A DNA stretch of 38,296 nucleotides. Origin: Polaribacter sp. (lineage in GTDB: Bacteria > Bacteroidota > Bacteroidia > Flavobacteriales > Flavobacteriaceae). The position numbers and the translations under genes are program-made. Under the pieces are notes generated by a model, which was given only the letters and a program-made list of their open reading frames with translations, was not told the origin of the DNA and searched no databases. Shown piece after piece: positions 7,963 to 16,788 of the stretch. Every line of letters begins with the position of its first letter. The stretch's first letter is position 1. The stretch is from assembly GCA_030731625.1 (NCBI GenBank), contig JANQTQ010000201.1, positions 1 through 38,296 on the forward strand, read 5' to 3'.

Positions 7963-10362
7963 TTAAATTTTAAACTCTAAAGTAATATAATAATTTCTGG
8001 GAGCAGAAGGTATAATTCCTGGTCCTGGATATCCTGTTGCTCTTCTTGTAAAGTAATTTTCGTTTAAAAGATTATTAATTCCGGTTTCTATTTTTGCAAA
8101 TTTGTATTTGTAAGAAGCCGAAAAATCTAAAATACCATATGCAGGAATTTCTCCTGTAACGCCACTTAAACTGCCACCAATTGCATTTGTTGCATCGGAA
8201 AATTGGCTAGATAAATAAGAGTATTGTAAGCTGCTTAAAAAGTTTTTATAGCCAAACCTTATACCCGTCTTAAGGTTGATATTTGGTATAAATTCAACTT
8301 CATTTCCAACGACTCCGTTTATTTGAGATTTGGTGTATTCTGATGTAATAAAAGAAGAATTTATAAAGTAATTAAGCACATATTCAGCATTATTTGTAAA
8401 AAGCTTTTTCAGATTAAAATCGATTAAACTTTCTATACCTAAAATTCTAGCATCACCAATATTCGCTCTTTCTGCTTTTCCATCTGCTCTAGTATAAATA
8501 TTGATTCTATCATTATAAAATAGCCCAAAAAAATTGGCATCATAAGAGAAAAAATTATCATAATTACCTCTAATTCCTGCATCAATAGTAAAACCGTTTT
8601 CATCAGTAATATTTGGTGAAATTTCAAAAGCAGGATTTGCTGTACTTATATCAGAAAAAGTAACCGACCTATAGTTTTGAGAAATATTACCATAAAATTC
8701 TACTGATTTATTTAGTTTATAACTTGAACCAATTCCTAATAAAATAAAATTTCTGATGTTCGTTTCCTCTTCATCGCGTAAATTTTCATTGATAACATTG
8801 CCAGCAGCATCTGTAATAATATCTTTTATAATTTCATCTCTTTCTGTTTTAATATACTCAAAACGAAAACCTGGTGTTATTGAAAAATCATCATTAATAT
8901 AAAAAATATTTTCTCCAAAAAGGGACATATTTAAGTTTGGAAAGATACTATTTGATTGATTTGGATAATTTGGATAATCATCTAATCTCAACTCAAAATC
9001 GGCATCAAAACCGTTAGAACCTGGTCCTTGTATATTGGTGTTATTGGCTTTGTAAAATTTTGTTCCGATTAAAAAAATAGATTTTTTATCAAAAATTTTA
9101 TAATTACTTAACAATCTCGTTTCAAATCCAAAATTTTTAAACGTTCCTTTAATCAAATCTCTTTCTGTATTTGGGTCAATTTGATTCACTCTATTGGTTC
9201 TAAATCCGATGGCATCTCTAGAAGCATCCAATCCAAAAAAGTTAAAAGAAAAATTTGTCTTCTCAGAAAAAGAATATTCCCATTTTAAGTTGTACAAAAA
9301 CCATTGAACCTGAAACCAATTACGTTCTCGATTACTTTGATTTGAGTCTTCTAAAAACATTAGATCTGTTAACCCTCCCGCTTGTTGTGCAACATAATTT
9401 AACCCCGTAAATTCTGCAGAGAGTTTGCTTTTATCATTAATCTGATATCCTATATGTGCAAAAACATTTTTAGATTCGAAGTTAGAATTTGGTCTAAATC
9501 CATTCCCTTTTTTGTAATTTAAGTAGGTGTAATAACTAAACTTTCCTTGTGTATCACTCAAACTCGTAAAATTAGTATACAAACCAAAACTACCTATTGT
9601 ATTTCTAAAAACTATTTCTTGATTTTTGGTTGGTTTTTTTGTGATAAAATTCACCAAACCACCAAATTGCGTTCCATATTGTAATGAAGCAGCTCCTCTA
9701 ATTACTTGAATTTCTTGCAACCCTTCGGAAGCTGGCGTGTAATAACTTTCTGGATACCCTAAAACATCTGCAGAAATATCATATCCGTTTTGGCGCGTAT
9801 TAAAATTTGCAGTTCTATTTGGATCTAAGCCTCTACCACCAATATTTAATTGCAAACCTGCATCGTCATTTTGATAAATATTTAAACCCGCAATTTGATT
9901 AAAAATTTGTCTGGCATTGTTCGACGCCAAATTTGCAGTAGATTGATTTATTAAAATAACTTCTGTCTTTTTACCAGCATAAATGGCTGTTCCTTCTACA
10001 TCTTGTAATCGTTTTAGTTCGAAGACTTTTTCTCTTCTTGTTGTAATTTGTATTTCAGATAATTCCTCTGAAAAAGGTTCTAAAACAATCTGAGCATTTT
10101 CATATCTATCAATCTTTAAATAAACATTTTTTATTTTATAATTTTCAATATAAAAAATTAACGGAATTTCTTTTTTATTTGTTGAAAATGTAAATTTACC
10201 TAAAGGATTTGTTTCTGTTAACAACCCCCCATTTTCACTGTAGATTTGTACTTTATCTAATGAACTATTTTTAGAATTTACAACCGTACCAGAAACTTTA
10301 TATTGACTAAAAATAACGGTTTGAAATAATAAGAGTAAGATGAATAATATTTTAAATTTCAT
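7963..10362 (-). CDS. TonB-dependent outer membrane receptor, iron-complex type
   Basis: About 799 residues from the ATG at 10362, chosen because it gives a proper signal peptide (MKFKILFILLLLFQ...FSQ); the longer reading to 10446 overlaps the preceding gene. After the signal comes a carboxypeptidase-D-like regulatory domain (roughly 20-100), a plug domain with the FecA-like run IRGAASLQYGTQFGGLVNFITKKP, and a beta-barrel ending in the aromatic-rich NYYITLEFKI. The plug resembles siderophore/ferric-citrate type receptors rather than SusC, and the protein lacks SusC length. It is the last gene of an operon with DUF4856, imelysin and HTTM proteins, a context that points to uptake of iron or another metal complex. 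Substrate not determinable. Confidence 0.85.
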   Translation of the reverse strand: MKFKILFILLLLFQTVIFSQYKVSGTVVNSKNSSLDKVQIYSENGGLLTETNPLGKFTFSTNKKEIPLIFYIENYKIKNVYLKIDRYENAQIVLEPFSEELSEIQITTRREKVFELKRLQDVEGTAIYAGKKTEVILINQSTANLASNNARQIFNQIAGLNIYQNDDAGLQLNIGGRGLDPNRTANFNTRQNGYDISADVLGYPESYYTPASEGLQEIQVIRGAASLQYGTQFGGLVNFITKKPTKNQEIVFRNTIGSFGLYTNFTSLSDTQGKFSYYTYLNYKKGNGFRPNSNFESKNVFAHIGYQINDKSKLSAEFTGLNYVAQQAGGLTDLMFLEDSNQSNRERNWFQVQWFLYNLKWEYSFSEKTNFSFNFFGLDASRDAIGFRTNRVNQIDPNTERDLIKGTFKNFGFETRLLSNYKIFDKKSIFLIGTKFYKANNTNIQGPGSNGFDADFELRLDDYPNYPNQSNSIFPNLNMSLFGENIFYINDDFSITPGFRFEYIKTERDEIIKDIITDAAGNVINENLRDEEETNIRNFILLGIGSSYKLNKSVEFYGNISQNYRSVTFSDISTANPAFEISPNITDENGFTIDAGIRGNYDNFFSYDANFFGLFYNDRINIYTRADGKAERANIGDARILGIESLIDFNLKKLFTNNAEYVLNYFINSSFITSEYTKSQINGVVGNEVEFIPNINLKTGIRFGYKNFLSSLQYSYLSSQFSDATNAIGGSLSGVTGEIPAYGILDFSASYKYKFAKIETGINNLLNENYFTRRATGYPGPGIIPSAPRNYYITLEFKI

Positions 10363-10400
10363 TAAATTTAATTTTAATATTTTTAAAAACATAGTTGGAT

Positions 10401-11768
10401 CTAAATGCCATTTATTTCTATTTCTGATGAAAATGGAACAATCCAATCTTTGTGTTTAAAACTTTCTTTTTGTTTATATAAATCTATTTTAGGATTGATA
10501 AAAATAGTACTTAATCTTCCATTTAAAGCTACATAACTTTCCGCAAAAACTTGTACATTTTTATGACCTTGTTGTGTAAAATGATTTCCTAAAAAATGAG
10601 CATATTCTAAAATAAAATCTGGTTGATGACTCATTTGTTTTTCTTGAAAAGAGGTTAAAAAGTCTTTATTATCAACATAAAAATAGTTCTTAGTTTCTTT
10701 ATCAACAATTTTAAAAGTAGTAGCACCTGCTTTTTCCATTAACATTACTCTCCAAGAAAAACGATAACCTTCTTCTGTCCAAAATAATTCTCCTGGATAT
10801 AATATATAACGCCAAGGAAATATCAGTTGTATCAGTAAAAAAAAACCAAGAATTGATACTATAATTCTTTTCCTATTTTTAGAAAAAGTAAAATTTGTTA
10901 TCGTTTTTATTTCCTTTTTCTTCGGTAAAAACTTAGTAATTATTCTGATTATATTTTGATGAAAATCAGCATCAAAAAAAATAAATGCAGAAATAATCAT
11001 AATAAATGGAAACATGCCAATAGGAAATAAAACTCGGGTAAAAACATGAAAGAAAACCACTAAAAAAAATGCAAAAAACCTAGTTCTTTTATAGATTAAC
11101 AAAAACGGAATGGACAAATCATACAACATTCCTCCCCAACTCATTGCAAAATGAAACCACGTTTCTTGCATGAAAGAATTACCTATAAAGGGTAAATCGT
11201 ATTTAGATGGTAACCAGATTTTTAATGGCATTGCTCTTAACAACCAATCTGAATTTATTTTTGCCAAACCTGCATAGAAATAGACAATTCCTAAAAGTAA
11301 TTTTATGCTATCTATGGTCCATTTAGGAACTTGTACAAACTTTTTTTTATTAAAATAAGCATCTAAAGAAAAAGAGGCATTTGCTGGTAAAAATATCAAC
11401 AAAAAACTTAGTACACTTATAAAATAATAATGATTTAAATACGTGGTTTTATCCATCAATTCTATATACGTAAATGACAGAAAAAAAATACTAATTGCAA
11501 TTCTATATTTGTAGCCTAAAGAAATAAAAAGGGCCGAAATTCCGCAAATTGCAAATAATAAATACGTGTAATTTCCAAGAGGTTTAATCCAACTAAAACC
11601 ATCATAAGAAAAGAAAAATTTTGGTTGAATGTATAATTTATGAATCCAACCATTTGCCCAAAAGCGAATAATGCTTGCAAATAGCATCAACCCAAAAAAA
11701 CAACGAAAAACTGCCAAAGGAGCAATATTTGTTTGAGTTTTGAAATATTTTGAAATTAGGTTTTTCAT
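10401..11768 (-). CDS. HTTM domain membrane protein (vitamin K-dependent gamma-carboxylase-like)
   Basis: 455-residue protein with several hydrophobic segments in the first ~320 residues (for example ISALFISLGY, LSFLLIFLPANASF, FHVFTRVLFPIGMFPFI) followed by a soluble C-terminal part. The opening FRCFFGLMLFASIIRFW and the FYAGLAKINSDWL segment match the HTTM (horizontally transferred transmembrane) domain, related to animal vitamin K-dependent gamma-glutamyl carboxylase. Whether the bacterial protein carboxylates anything is unknown. It begins 66 bp after the imelysin gene and ends 38 bp before the TonB receptor start, so it is very probably co-transcribed with both and acts in the inner membrane on the same metal-uptake system. 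Confidence 0.8.
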   Translation of the reverse strand: MKNLISKYFKTQTNIAPLAVFRCFFGLMLFASIIRFWANGWIHKLYIQPKFFFSYDGFSWIKPLGNYTYLLFAICGISALFISLGYKYRIAISIFFLSFTYIELMDKTTYLNHYYFISVLSFLLIFLPANASFSLDAYFNKKKFVQVPKWTIDSIKLLLGIVYFYAGLAKINSDWLLRAMPLKIWLPSKYDLPFIGNSFMQETWFHFAMSWGGMLYDLSIPFLLIYKRTRFFAFFLVVFFHVFTRVLFPIGMFPFIMIISAFIFFDADFHQNIIRIITKFLPKKKEIKTITNFTFSKNRKRIIVSILGFFLLIQLIFPWRYILYPGELFWTEEGYRFSWRVMLMEKAGATTFKIVDKETKNYFYVDNKDFLTSFQEKQMSHQPDFILEYAHFLGNHFTQQGHKNVQVFAESYVALNGRLSTIFINPKIDLYKQKESFKHKDWIVPFSSEIEINGI

Positions 11769-11834
11769 TTTTAAATACTAAAAGTTACTCTCAAATTAAG
11801 AATAACTTTTAGCAATATTTAGTGTTTGCATTTA

Positions 11835-12938
11835 TTAATCGCCATCGGCATCAACATAATCTACGTTAATATTAAAGGCTTGTAACATATCAACTTTTAA
11901 TAAAATAACCACTTTTTGTAGTTCATCAAAAGAAAGAGTCATTTTTGTGTTATCAGAAATAACCTGATTATAAAAATTGGCATCCAAAGAATTTATTTGA
12001 GTTTTTGCGGCATTTAATTGGCTTATAATTTGTTCTCTTATATCTGTTCTTTCTAAACTTATTAAATACGTTGAAAAACTTTCTCCAGCATTTAAACTGT
12101 TGTAACCAATACCTTTAAAAAAATTTGTGACTGCATTTAAAGACTCAAGTGCTAATTCTTTAGAAATATCTTTATTATAAAATGCTTCCACTTTTTCTGG
12201 TAAAGGATTTGTAGAAAAATTACCAGCAGGAATTCCGAATTTATTTGCTCTTAACCCTTTTTCAAAATAAAAAATATAATCGTTTACCAATTTATTTACA
12301 GCACTTGTAGCTGTATTAGAAGTGCTATTTACAAAAGTATTTCTGTAAGTGTCCCAATCTAAAACTACTTGTTGTGTTAACCCATCCATTTGATTTAAAA
12401 CATCATTTACATATTTTTTATAACCCGTTGCTTTTGCATCTGTAGTATATTTTTCAATAATTTCAGCATCCGAATCTGCTAGTCCAAATAGCAAATAATC
12501 TAACGCAGGAAAACCTTGTGCATCTTGATAATTTACATTGTTTAAATCGTAATTTCCCGAACTAACATTTGCCTCCACATCTGCAACTGTTAAGGGATAA
12601 ATATTCATGTAAAACTTATATTGTAGCTCTTCTGCTTTGCCAATATCAAACATTTCTATTTGTTGCCAAACTTTATATGCGTTTATCCAAGAAGTTCTAA
12701 AAACATTTAATTTTGTTTGATTTGGAGTTGATGTAAAATCATTTCCAGTGGTTTTTAAAATTGTTAATTTAGCAGCAAAATCTTTCGTTGCAGGAATAAT
12801 AATATTGTCTGAAATGTTGATTAACATCTCTGTTCTATCAAAAGTATCAGTTATTATTGGCGTATCTGTTGAGCTTGATGAACTGCAAGAATTTAAAAAA
12901 GCCATTGACAAAATAAGTAATAATATTCTTTTAAACAT
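11835..12938 (-). CDS. Imelysin-family lipoprotein (EfeO/ICMP-like)
   Basis: 367-residue lipoprotein; the lipobox cysteine is C18 (AFLNSC) followed by a serine-rich linker. The mostly helical body with TSWINAYKVWQQIEMFDIG and GFPALDYLLFG matches imelysin, a periplasmic iron-regulated family related to EfeO and insulin-cleaving membrane protease. The family motif GxHxxE is read here as G142-F-P-A-L-D147: the histidine is proline and the glutamate is aspartate, so classical metal binding at this site is doubtful. It sits 30 bp after the DUF4856 gene and 66 bp before HTTM in one operon. Probable role: metal or metal-complex handling at the cell envelope (inference). Confidence 0.85.
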   Translation of the reverse strand: MFKRILLLILSMAFLNSCSSSSSTDTPIITDTFDRTEMLINISDNIIIPATKDFAAKLTILKTTGNDFTSTPNQTKLNVFRTSWINAYKVWQQIEMFDIGKAEELQYKFYMNIYPLTVADVEANVSSGNYDLNNVNYQDAQGFPALDYLLFGLADSDAEIIEKYTTDAKATGYKKYVNDVLNQMDGLTQQVVLDWDTYRNTFVNSTSNTATSAVNKLVNDYIFYFEKGLRANKFGIPAGNFSTNPLPEKVEAFYNKDISKELALESLNAVTNFFKGIGYNSLNAGESFSTYLISLERTDIREQIISQLNAAKTQINSLDANFYNQVISDNTKMTLSFDELQKVVILLKVDMLQAFNINVDYVDADGD

Positions 12939-12968
12939 GTCTGTTATTTTTTAAAATAATTTGTAAAA

Positions 12969-14159
12969 TTAGTCAATAAATTGGGAAACCGTAAAATTAA
13001 ATTTAGATGCAATTGCCGTAGAAATTTCATCTATAGTTGTTTCAGATATATCCCAAAAGCCATTTCCACTAGACAATTGTACTAAATAATTATCTACTTC
13101 TGCTTTTGTTACATAAGGTACATTTGAAGATGGGTTTCTAGTAAATTGCAAACTATAAATAAACCCATAAGCTTCAGACAATGCATGAAATGCTCTTGCA
13201 TTATCTATTCCTAAATTTGCTTTCGATGCTTGTAAATAATAAACAGCTCTAACAGCAGGAATTAAAGAAATTTTTTCTTTAATAATATCAGCTTGTTCGT
13301 TTCTAACTATATAATTTTTTTGAACAATTGCAGCTCTTCCCTTTTTAAAAGCATTGTAAATATCTGACGCAAAAGTTGAAAAATTTGAGTTTCCATTTAC
13401 TCTTTCTAAATATTCGCTTAAAAATGAATCTACATCTAGAACAGGAGCTTCTATGTTTACTTCATTTCCATACAAATATCCAAAACCTTCATCCCATTTA
13501 TGTTCCATATTAGTGTAATTTTTTCCACTTACAAGCACTTCATTGTCATTTTCTTCTTGGTTTGATGCTTCATCTAAAACAGCAGGACTTAAATAGTTGT
13601 TTAAAATTTGGTCTATCATTAAAGCACCAAGTAATCCTTTTTTAATTAACTGGTCATATTCCATACCTTTAGCATTTACATATCTAATCGTTCCTCCGCC
13701 ACTTTGTTGGATTTGACCAGCAACTCCTTGAGAAGCAATTGAATTCCAATTCGGAAAAACTTCAGATACCTGATTAGAAATCCAACCATCAAAATCTGCT
13801 TTTATAGCATTTGAAGCTGTAGAATTCGTTAAAAAATAATCTGTAGAAGCGGCTACTTTACTACGTATGTTTTTATCTGATGCATTCAAGTTAGCATCTA
13901 AAAAATTAGTATCACCCTGATTATGAGCAAACATATTGCTTAACTCATTTTCCGTTTTTGTGTTCTCTTTTAGTGCAGCTCCAAAAGCTTCTGCCATTAA
14001 AATTCTTGTGGTTTGACCATTAAAATCTACTGTAGAATTTCCATTTCTATTAAAATTATAAGTTTCAGGAACTTCTAAATTTATATTTTCAAGATCTGAA
14101 TTATTACATGATATGAATGCTAACGTTGCTATTGCTATTACTAAGATTGGTTTTCTCAT
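12969..14159 (-). CDS. DUF4856 lipoprotein
   Basis: 396-residue lipoprotein with lipobox LAFISC (C18). The N-terminal YNFNRNGNSTVDFNGQTTRILMAEAF segment is typical of DUF4856, a Bacteroidota family of unknown function that is usually found next to imelysin and TonB receptors. No catalytic motif is recognised. It is the first gene of the operon, directly downstream of the promoter and direct repeats at 14163-14256, so expression is probably metal-controlled with the rest. A cell-surface or periplasmic partner role in iron uptake is an inference from context. Confidence 0.8.
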   Translation of the reverse strand: MRKPILVIAIATLAFISCNNSDLENINLEVPETYNFNRNGNSTVDFNGQTTRILMAEAFGAALKENTKTENELSNMFAHNQGDTNFLDANLNASDKNIRSKVAASTDYFLTNSTASNAIKADFDGWISNQVSEVFPNWNSIASQGVAGQIQQSGGGTIRYVNAKGMEYDQLIKKGLLGALMIDQILNNYLSPAVLDEASNQEENDNEVLVSGKNYTNMEHKWDEGFGYLYGNEVNIEAPVLDVDSFLSEYLERVNGNSNFSTFASDIYNAFKKGRAAIVQKNYIVRNEQADIIKEKISLIPAVRAVYYLQASKANLGIDNARAFHALSEAYGFIYSLQFTRNPSSNVPYVTKAEVDNYLVQLSSGNGFWDISETTIDEISTAIASKFNFTVSQFID

Positions 14160-14162
14160 TTT

Positions 14163-14256
14163 TATTTAGATTAACTTTAAATAGTGTATTAATTTTCTGC
14201 AAATATACTACTCAAAATGAGTTTTACAAATATTATTTAGATTAAATTTAAATAAT
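14163..14256 (-). promoter_or_regulatory. Iron-operon promoter flanked by paired direct-repeat operators
   Basis: On the minus strand TTTG (14227-14230), a 19-bp spacer and TATATTTG (14200-14207) form a model flavobacterial promoter. Two 23-bp direct repeats that agree at 21 positions flank it: 14163-14185, just before the ATG, and 14234-14256, upstream of the -33. Their core TTTAGATTA-AATTTAAA is itself near-palindromic. The upstream copy lies within a longer perfect inverted repeat, AAATATTATTT (14228-14238) and AAATAATATTT (14250-14260). This fits a metal-responsive repressor (Fur or DtxR type) bound on both sides of the promoter; the regulator is not identified. Confidence 0.6.
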
Positions 14257-14436
14257 ATTTCAAATAATTAATTATTCTGTAAATAGTAGTTTCTAAGCAG
14301 TTTAGAAAGTTTGCAAATAGAAAACGAGAAAGTTATTTTATTTTAAACTGATTTTTATTAAAATGAATACCATTATAAAATTAGAATAAAAACATACATT
14401 GCCTTCTTATTTTTTTCTGATTAAAATTTAAAACAA

Positions 14437-14468
14437 AAAAACCAGTGAATCTAATTTCACTGGTTTTT
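14437..14468 (-). terminator. Terminator of the MFS-SDR operon
   Basis: 13-bp stem AAAAACCAGTGAA / TTCACTGGTTTTT with a 6-base loop, 44 bp beyond the SDR stop codon, with the T tract on the minus strand. Strong intrinsic terminator shape. Confidence 0.85.
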
Positions 14469-14512
14469 AAAAAGTTCAACCAATTAAAAATTGATCGTAT
14501 AAAAGGATATAC

Positions 14513-15277
14513 TTAAATACCTAAAGCTTGTCCACCACCAACTTGAATAGTTTCAGCTGTAAGGAAAGCAGCATCTTTACTTGCCAAGAAAGAAACAACA
14601 CCAGCCACATCTTCTGGCTGACCTAATCTACCTAACATAATGCTGTTTGCCCAAGAAGCAAAAACTTCTGGCTTAGTTGCTTTAATTTGAGCATGAAAAG
14701 GAGTATCAATTGTACCTGGAGAAACTGCATTTACTCTAATACCATATTCTGCTAAATCTTTTGCTAATGCTCTTGTAATTGCATGAACACCTGCTTTAGA
14801 TGTACCATAAATACCTGCTCCTGGTCCACCTGCATTCCAACCTGCGTTAGAAGTATAGTTTATGATTGATGCATACTCACTTTTCTTAAGAAAAGGTATT
14901 GCTGCTCTTGAAGCAAAAAAAGTTGAATCAAGATTTAAAGCCATAACAAATCTATAAAATTCAGTTGTCATTTCTTCGAATCTAGATCTACCACCTAAAC
15001 CACCAGCATTATTAACTAATACATCAATTTTTCCGTATTTTTCTCCAATCTTATTGATATTTGCTGTTACTTCTTCATCTTTAGTAACATCAAAACCATA
15101 ATACTCAGCAGTGATACCTTCTGCAGTTAATTCTTTAACTCTTTCAGCTCCTGCTTCATCTTCAATACCGTTTAAAATAACAGTATAACCATCTTTACCT
15201 AATCTTTTTGCTACTGCAAAACCTATTCCTCCTGTAGCTCCTGTAATAACAGCTATTTTATTTTCTAATTTACTCAT
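14513..15277 (-). CDS. SDR-family reductase, probable DEH reductase (2-keto-3-deoxygluconate forming)
   Basis: 254-residue short-chain dehydrogenase/reductase. Cofactor motif TGATGGIG at 12-19, NNAG at 89-92, catalytic S143, Y157 and K161 (YGTSK), and the PG motif of the NADVSPGTID-type loop as NAVSPGTID. Family members in alginate loci reduce 4-deoxy-L-erythro-5-hexoseulose uronate (DEH), the alginate monomer product, to 2-keto-3-deoxy-D-gluconate. That assignment rests on its position 33 bp after the MFS gene in a locus with PL6, PL17 and KdgF, since SDR specificity is not readable from motifs. The KDG kinase and aldolase needed next are not in the window. Cytoplasmic. Confidence 0.85.
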   Translation of the reverse strand: MSKLENKIAVITGATGGIGFAVAKRLGKDGYTVILNGIEDEAGAERVKELTAEGITAEYYGFDVTKDEEVTANINKIGEKYGKIDVLVNNAGGLGGRSRFEEMTTEFYRFVMALNLDSTFFASRAAIPFLKKSEYASIINYTSNAGWNAGGPGAGIYGTSKAGVHAITRALAKDLAEYGIRVNAVSPGTIDTPFHAQIKATKPEVFASWANSIMLGRLGQPEDVAGVVSFLASKDAAFLTAETIQVGGGQALGI

Positions 15278-15310
15278 GACTTTATATAATTGTTTATTAT
15301 TCTTCTATTT

Positions 15311-16597
15311 TTATTCTACTGATTTTATTTCTCTCGCGAAATAATAAATTGCTCCTAAACCAAGTGGAACTGCTGCTGCAATTGCAACGAATATTGGTGT
15401 ATAAGAAAATTTCTCTTGTATAATTGGTACTAAAAAATTCATAAGAATTACAGAGAATACACCAACCATACCAGCTAAACCAGCTAAAGACCCTACTGAT
15501 TTACCACTAAATAAATCACTTGGTAACGTTTGTACATTTCCAATTGCAAACTGAAAACCAAATAATACAAAGAAAACAATTGCTACAAAACGTTCTGGTG
15601 AATCACCAAATAACACAGTTGCAACAAGTCCTAAAAACATGATAATACCACCAATTAAAATTGTATATTTTCTTCCCTTATCAATTGAATTTGTTTTCGT
15701 AATAATTTTTCCAGAAAATAATCCACCAGCAATACTACCAAGAGCTGCACCTACATAAGGAACCCAAGCAAACATACCTACTTCTTTTACATCAAAACCA
15801 TAAACGTCTGCTAAGTAAAGTGGCATCCAACCTACAAACAACCACCAAATTGGTTCCAAAAAGAAACGCCCCATAACAATTGCCCAAGATTCTTTATGAG
15901 ATAAAATTTGTTTTAAACTTAATCCTTTAGTTTCCGAAGTTGCTTCTTGGTCTGCTTTACTTTGACCTTCAATAATATGTTTTTGTTCTTCTTTTGTAAT
16001 CCAAGGATGCGTTTTAGGTCCTGATTTATTTACCAATAACCAAGGAATAATCCATAATAAACCAAATGATCCAATAATCATAAAAGTAGTTCTCCAACCA
16101 TAGGCAACAAATAAAGTTGCAATAAATGGTGGTGCAATTACAGACCCAATAGAAGCTCCTGCATTAAATAAACCTTGAGCAAATGCTCGTTCTTTAATTG
16201 GAAACCATTCTGCATTACTCTTAACACCTCCTGGCCAATTACCTGCTTCAGAAAGACCTAAAGTACTTCTAAAAATTGTAAGACCTACTAATCCTCTAAC
16301 AGTTGAGTGTAAAAATGAAGATAAACCCCAAACACCTATACTGATAACATATCCAATTCTGGTTCCAACCTTATCAAATAATTTACCAGAAAACAATTGA
16401 CCTAGTGCGTAAAACACCATGAAAATATTTAAAATTAAACCATAATCACTTTTGGTTAAACCCAATGATCCAGAAATAGAATCTGGTTGATCACTACTTC
16501 CCCACATTATTGCTAATGCACTTCTATCAATGTAATTAATTACAGTAGCTAAAAATATTAACCCTATGATAAACCATCTTAATCCTTTTACTTTCAT
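15311..16597 (-). CDS. MFS transporter, probable uronate/DEH uptake
   Basis: 428-residue major facilitator with about twelve membrane spans. The start NYIDRSALAIMWG, the loop-2 motif GKLFDKVGTRIGY and the SEAGNWPGGVKSNAEWFP segment are typical of the anion:cation symporter branch that includes hexuronate transporters such as ExuT. In the alginate locus it most likely moves DEH, or other unsaturated monomer, across the inner membrane. It precedes the SDR gene by 33 bp and follows the GntR gene by 191 bp. No TTGGTWWACCAA operator and no clear TAnnTTTG box were found in that gap, so it may be read through from the regulator gene. Confidence 0.88.
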   Translation of the reverse strand: MKVKGLRWFIIGLIFLATVINYIDRSALAIMWGSSDQPDSISGSLGLTKSDYGLILNIFMVFYALGQLFSGKLFDKVGTRIGYVISIGVWGLSSFLHSTVRGLVGLTIFRSTLGLSEAGNWPGGVKSNAEWFPIKERAFAQGLFNAGASIGSVIAPPFIATLFVAYGWRTTFMIIGSFGLLWIIPWLLVNKSGPKTHPWITKEEQKHIIEGQSKADQEATSETKGLSLKQILSHKESWAIVMGRFFLEPIWWLFVGWMPLYLADVYGFDVKEVGMFAWVPYVGAALGSIAGGLFSGKIITKTNSIDKGRKYTILIGGIIMFLGLVATVLFGDSPERFVAIVFFVLFGFQFAIGNVQTLPSDLFSGKSVGSLAGLAGMVGVFSVILMNFLVPIIQEKFSYTPIFVAIAAAVPLGLGAIYYFAREIKSVE

Positions 16598-16788
16598 TAT
16601 TATTATTTAATTAAGGTGCTTAATAATCTAAAAACTAAATACTTAGCACGTTTTGCATCTAGTTTTGGCATTTAAATAAATCTTTATTAAACTATTTAAT
16701 AATTTATTTTATTGATAAGAACTTGTAAATTGTTCTATGTCTAGTAATAAATTATAAAATTATTATTCTTTAAAAATTAATTTATTTT

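Larger units (their letters stand above)
14160..14512. other. Intergenic region between alginate reductase operon and iron operon
   Basis: 353 bp. The right end of the SDR operon contributes a terminator (14437-14468). The iron operon contributes its promoter and paired repeats (14163-14260). The middle (14261-14430) is AT-rich with no gene seen, only a short TTCTAA/TTAGAA inverted repeat near 14291-14308. Confidence 0.6.

Noticed and set aside
10363-10446. Upstream extension of the TonB receptor reading frame by 28 codons
   Set aside because: It overlaps the end of the HTTM gene and puts charged residues ahead of a good signal peptide that begins at the ATG at 10362.
16616-16649. GTGCT/AGCAC inverted repeat upstream of the MFS gene as an operator
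   Set aside because: Only five matching pairs with a 24-base loop and no similar site elsewhere; too weak.
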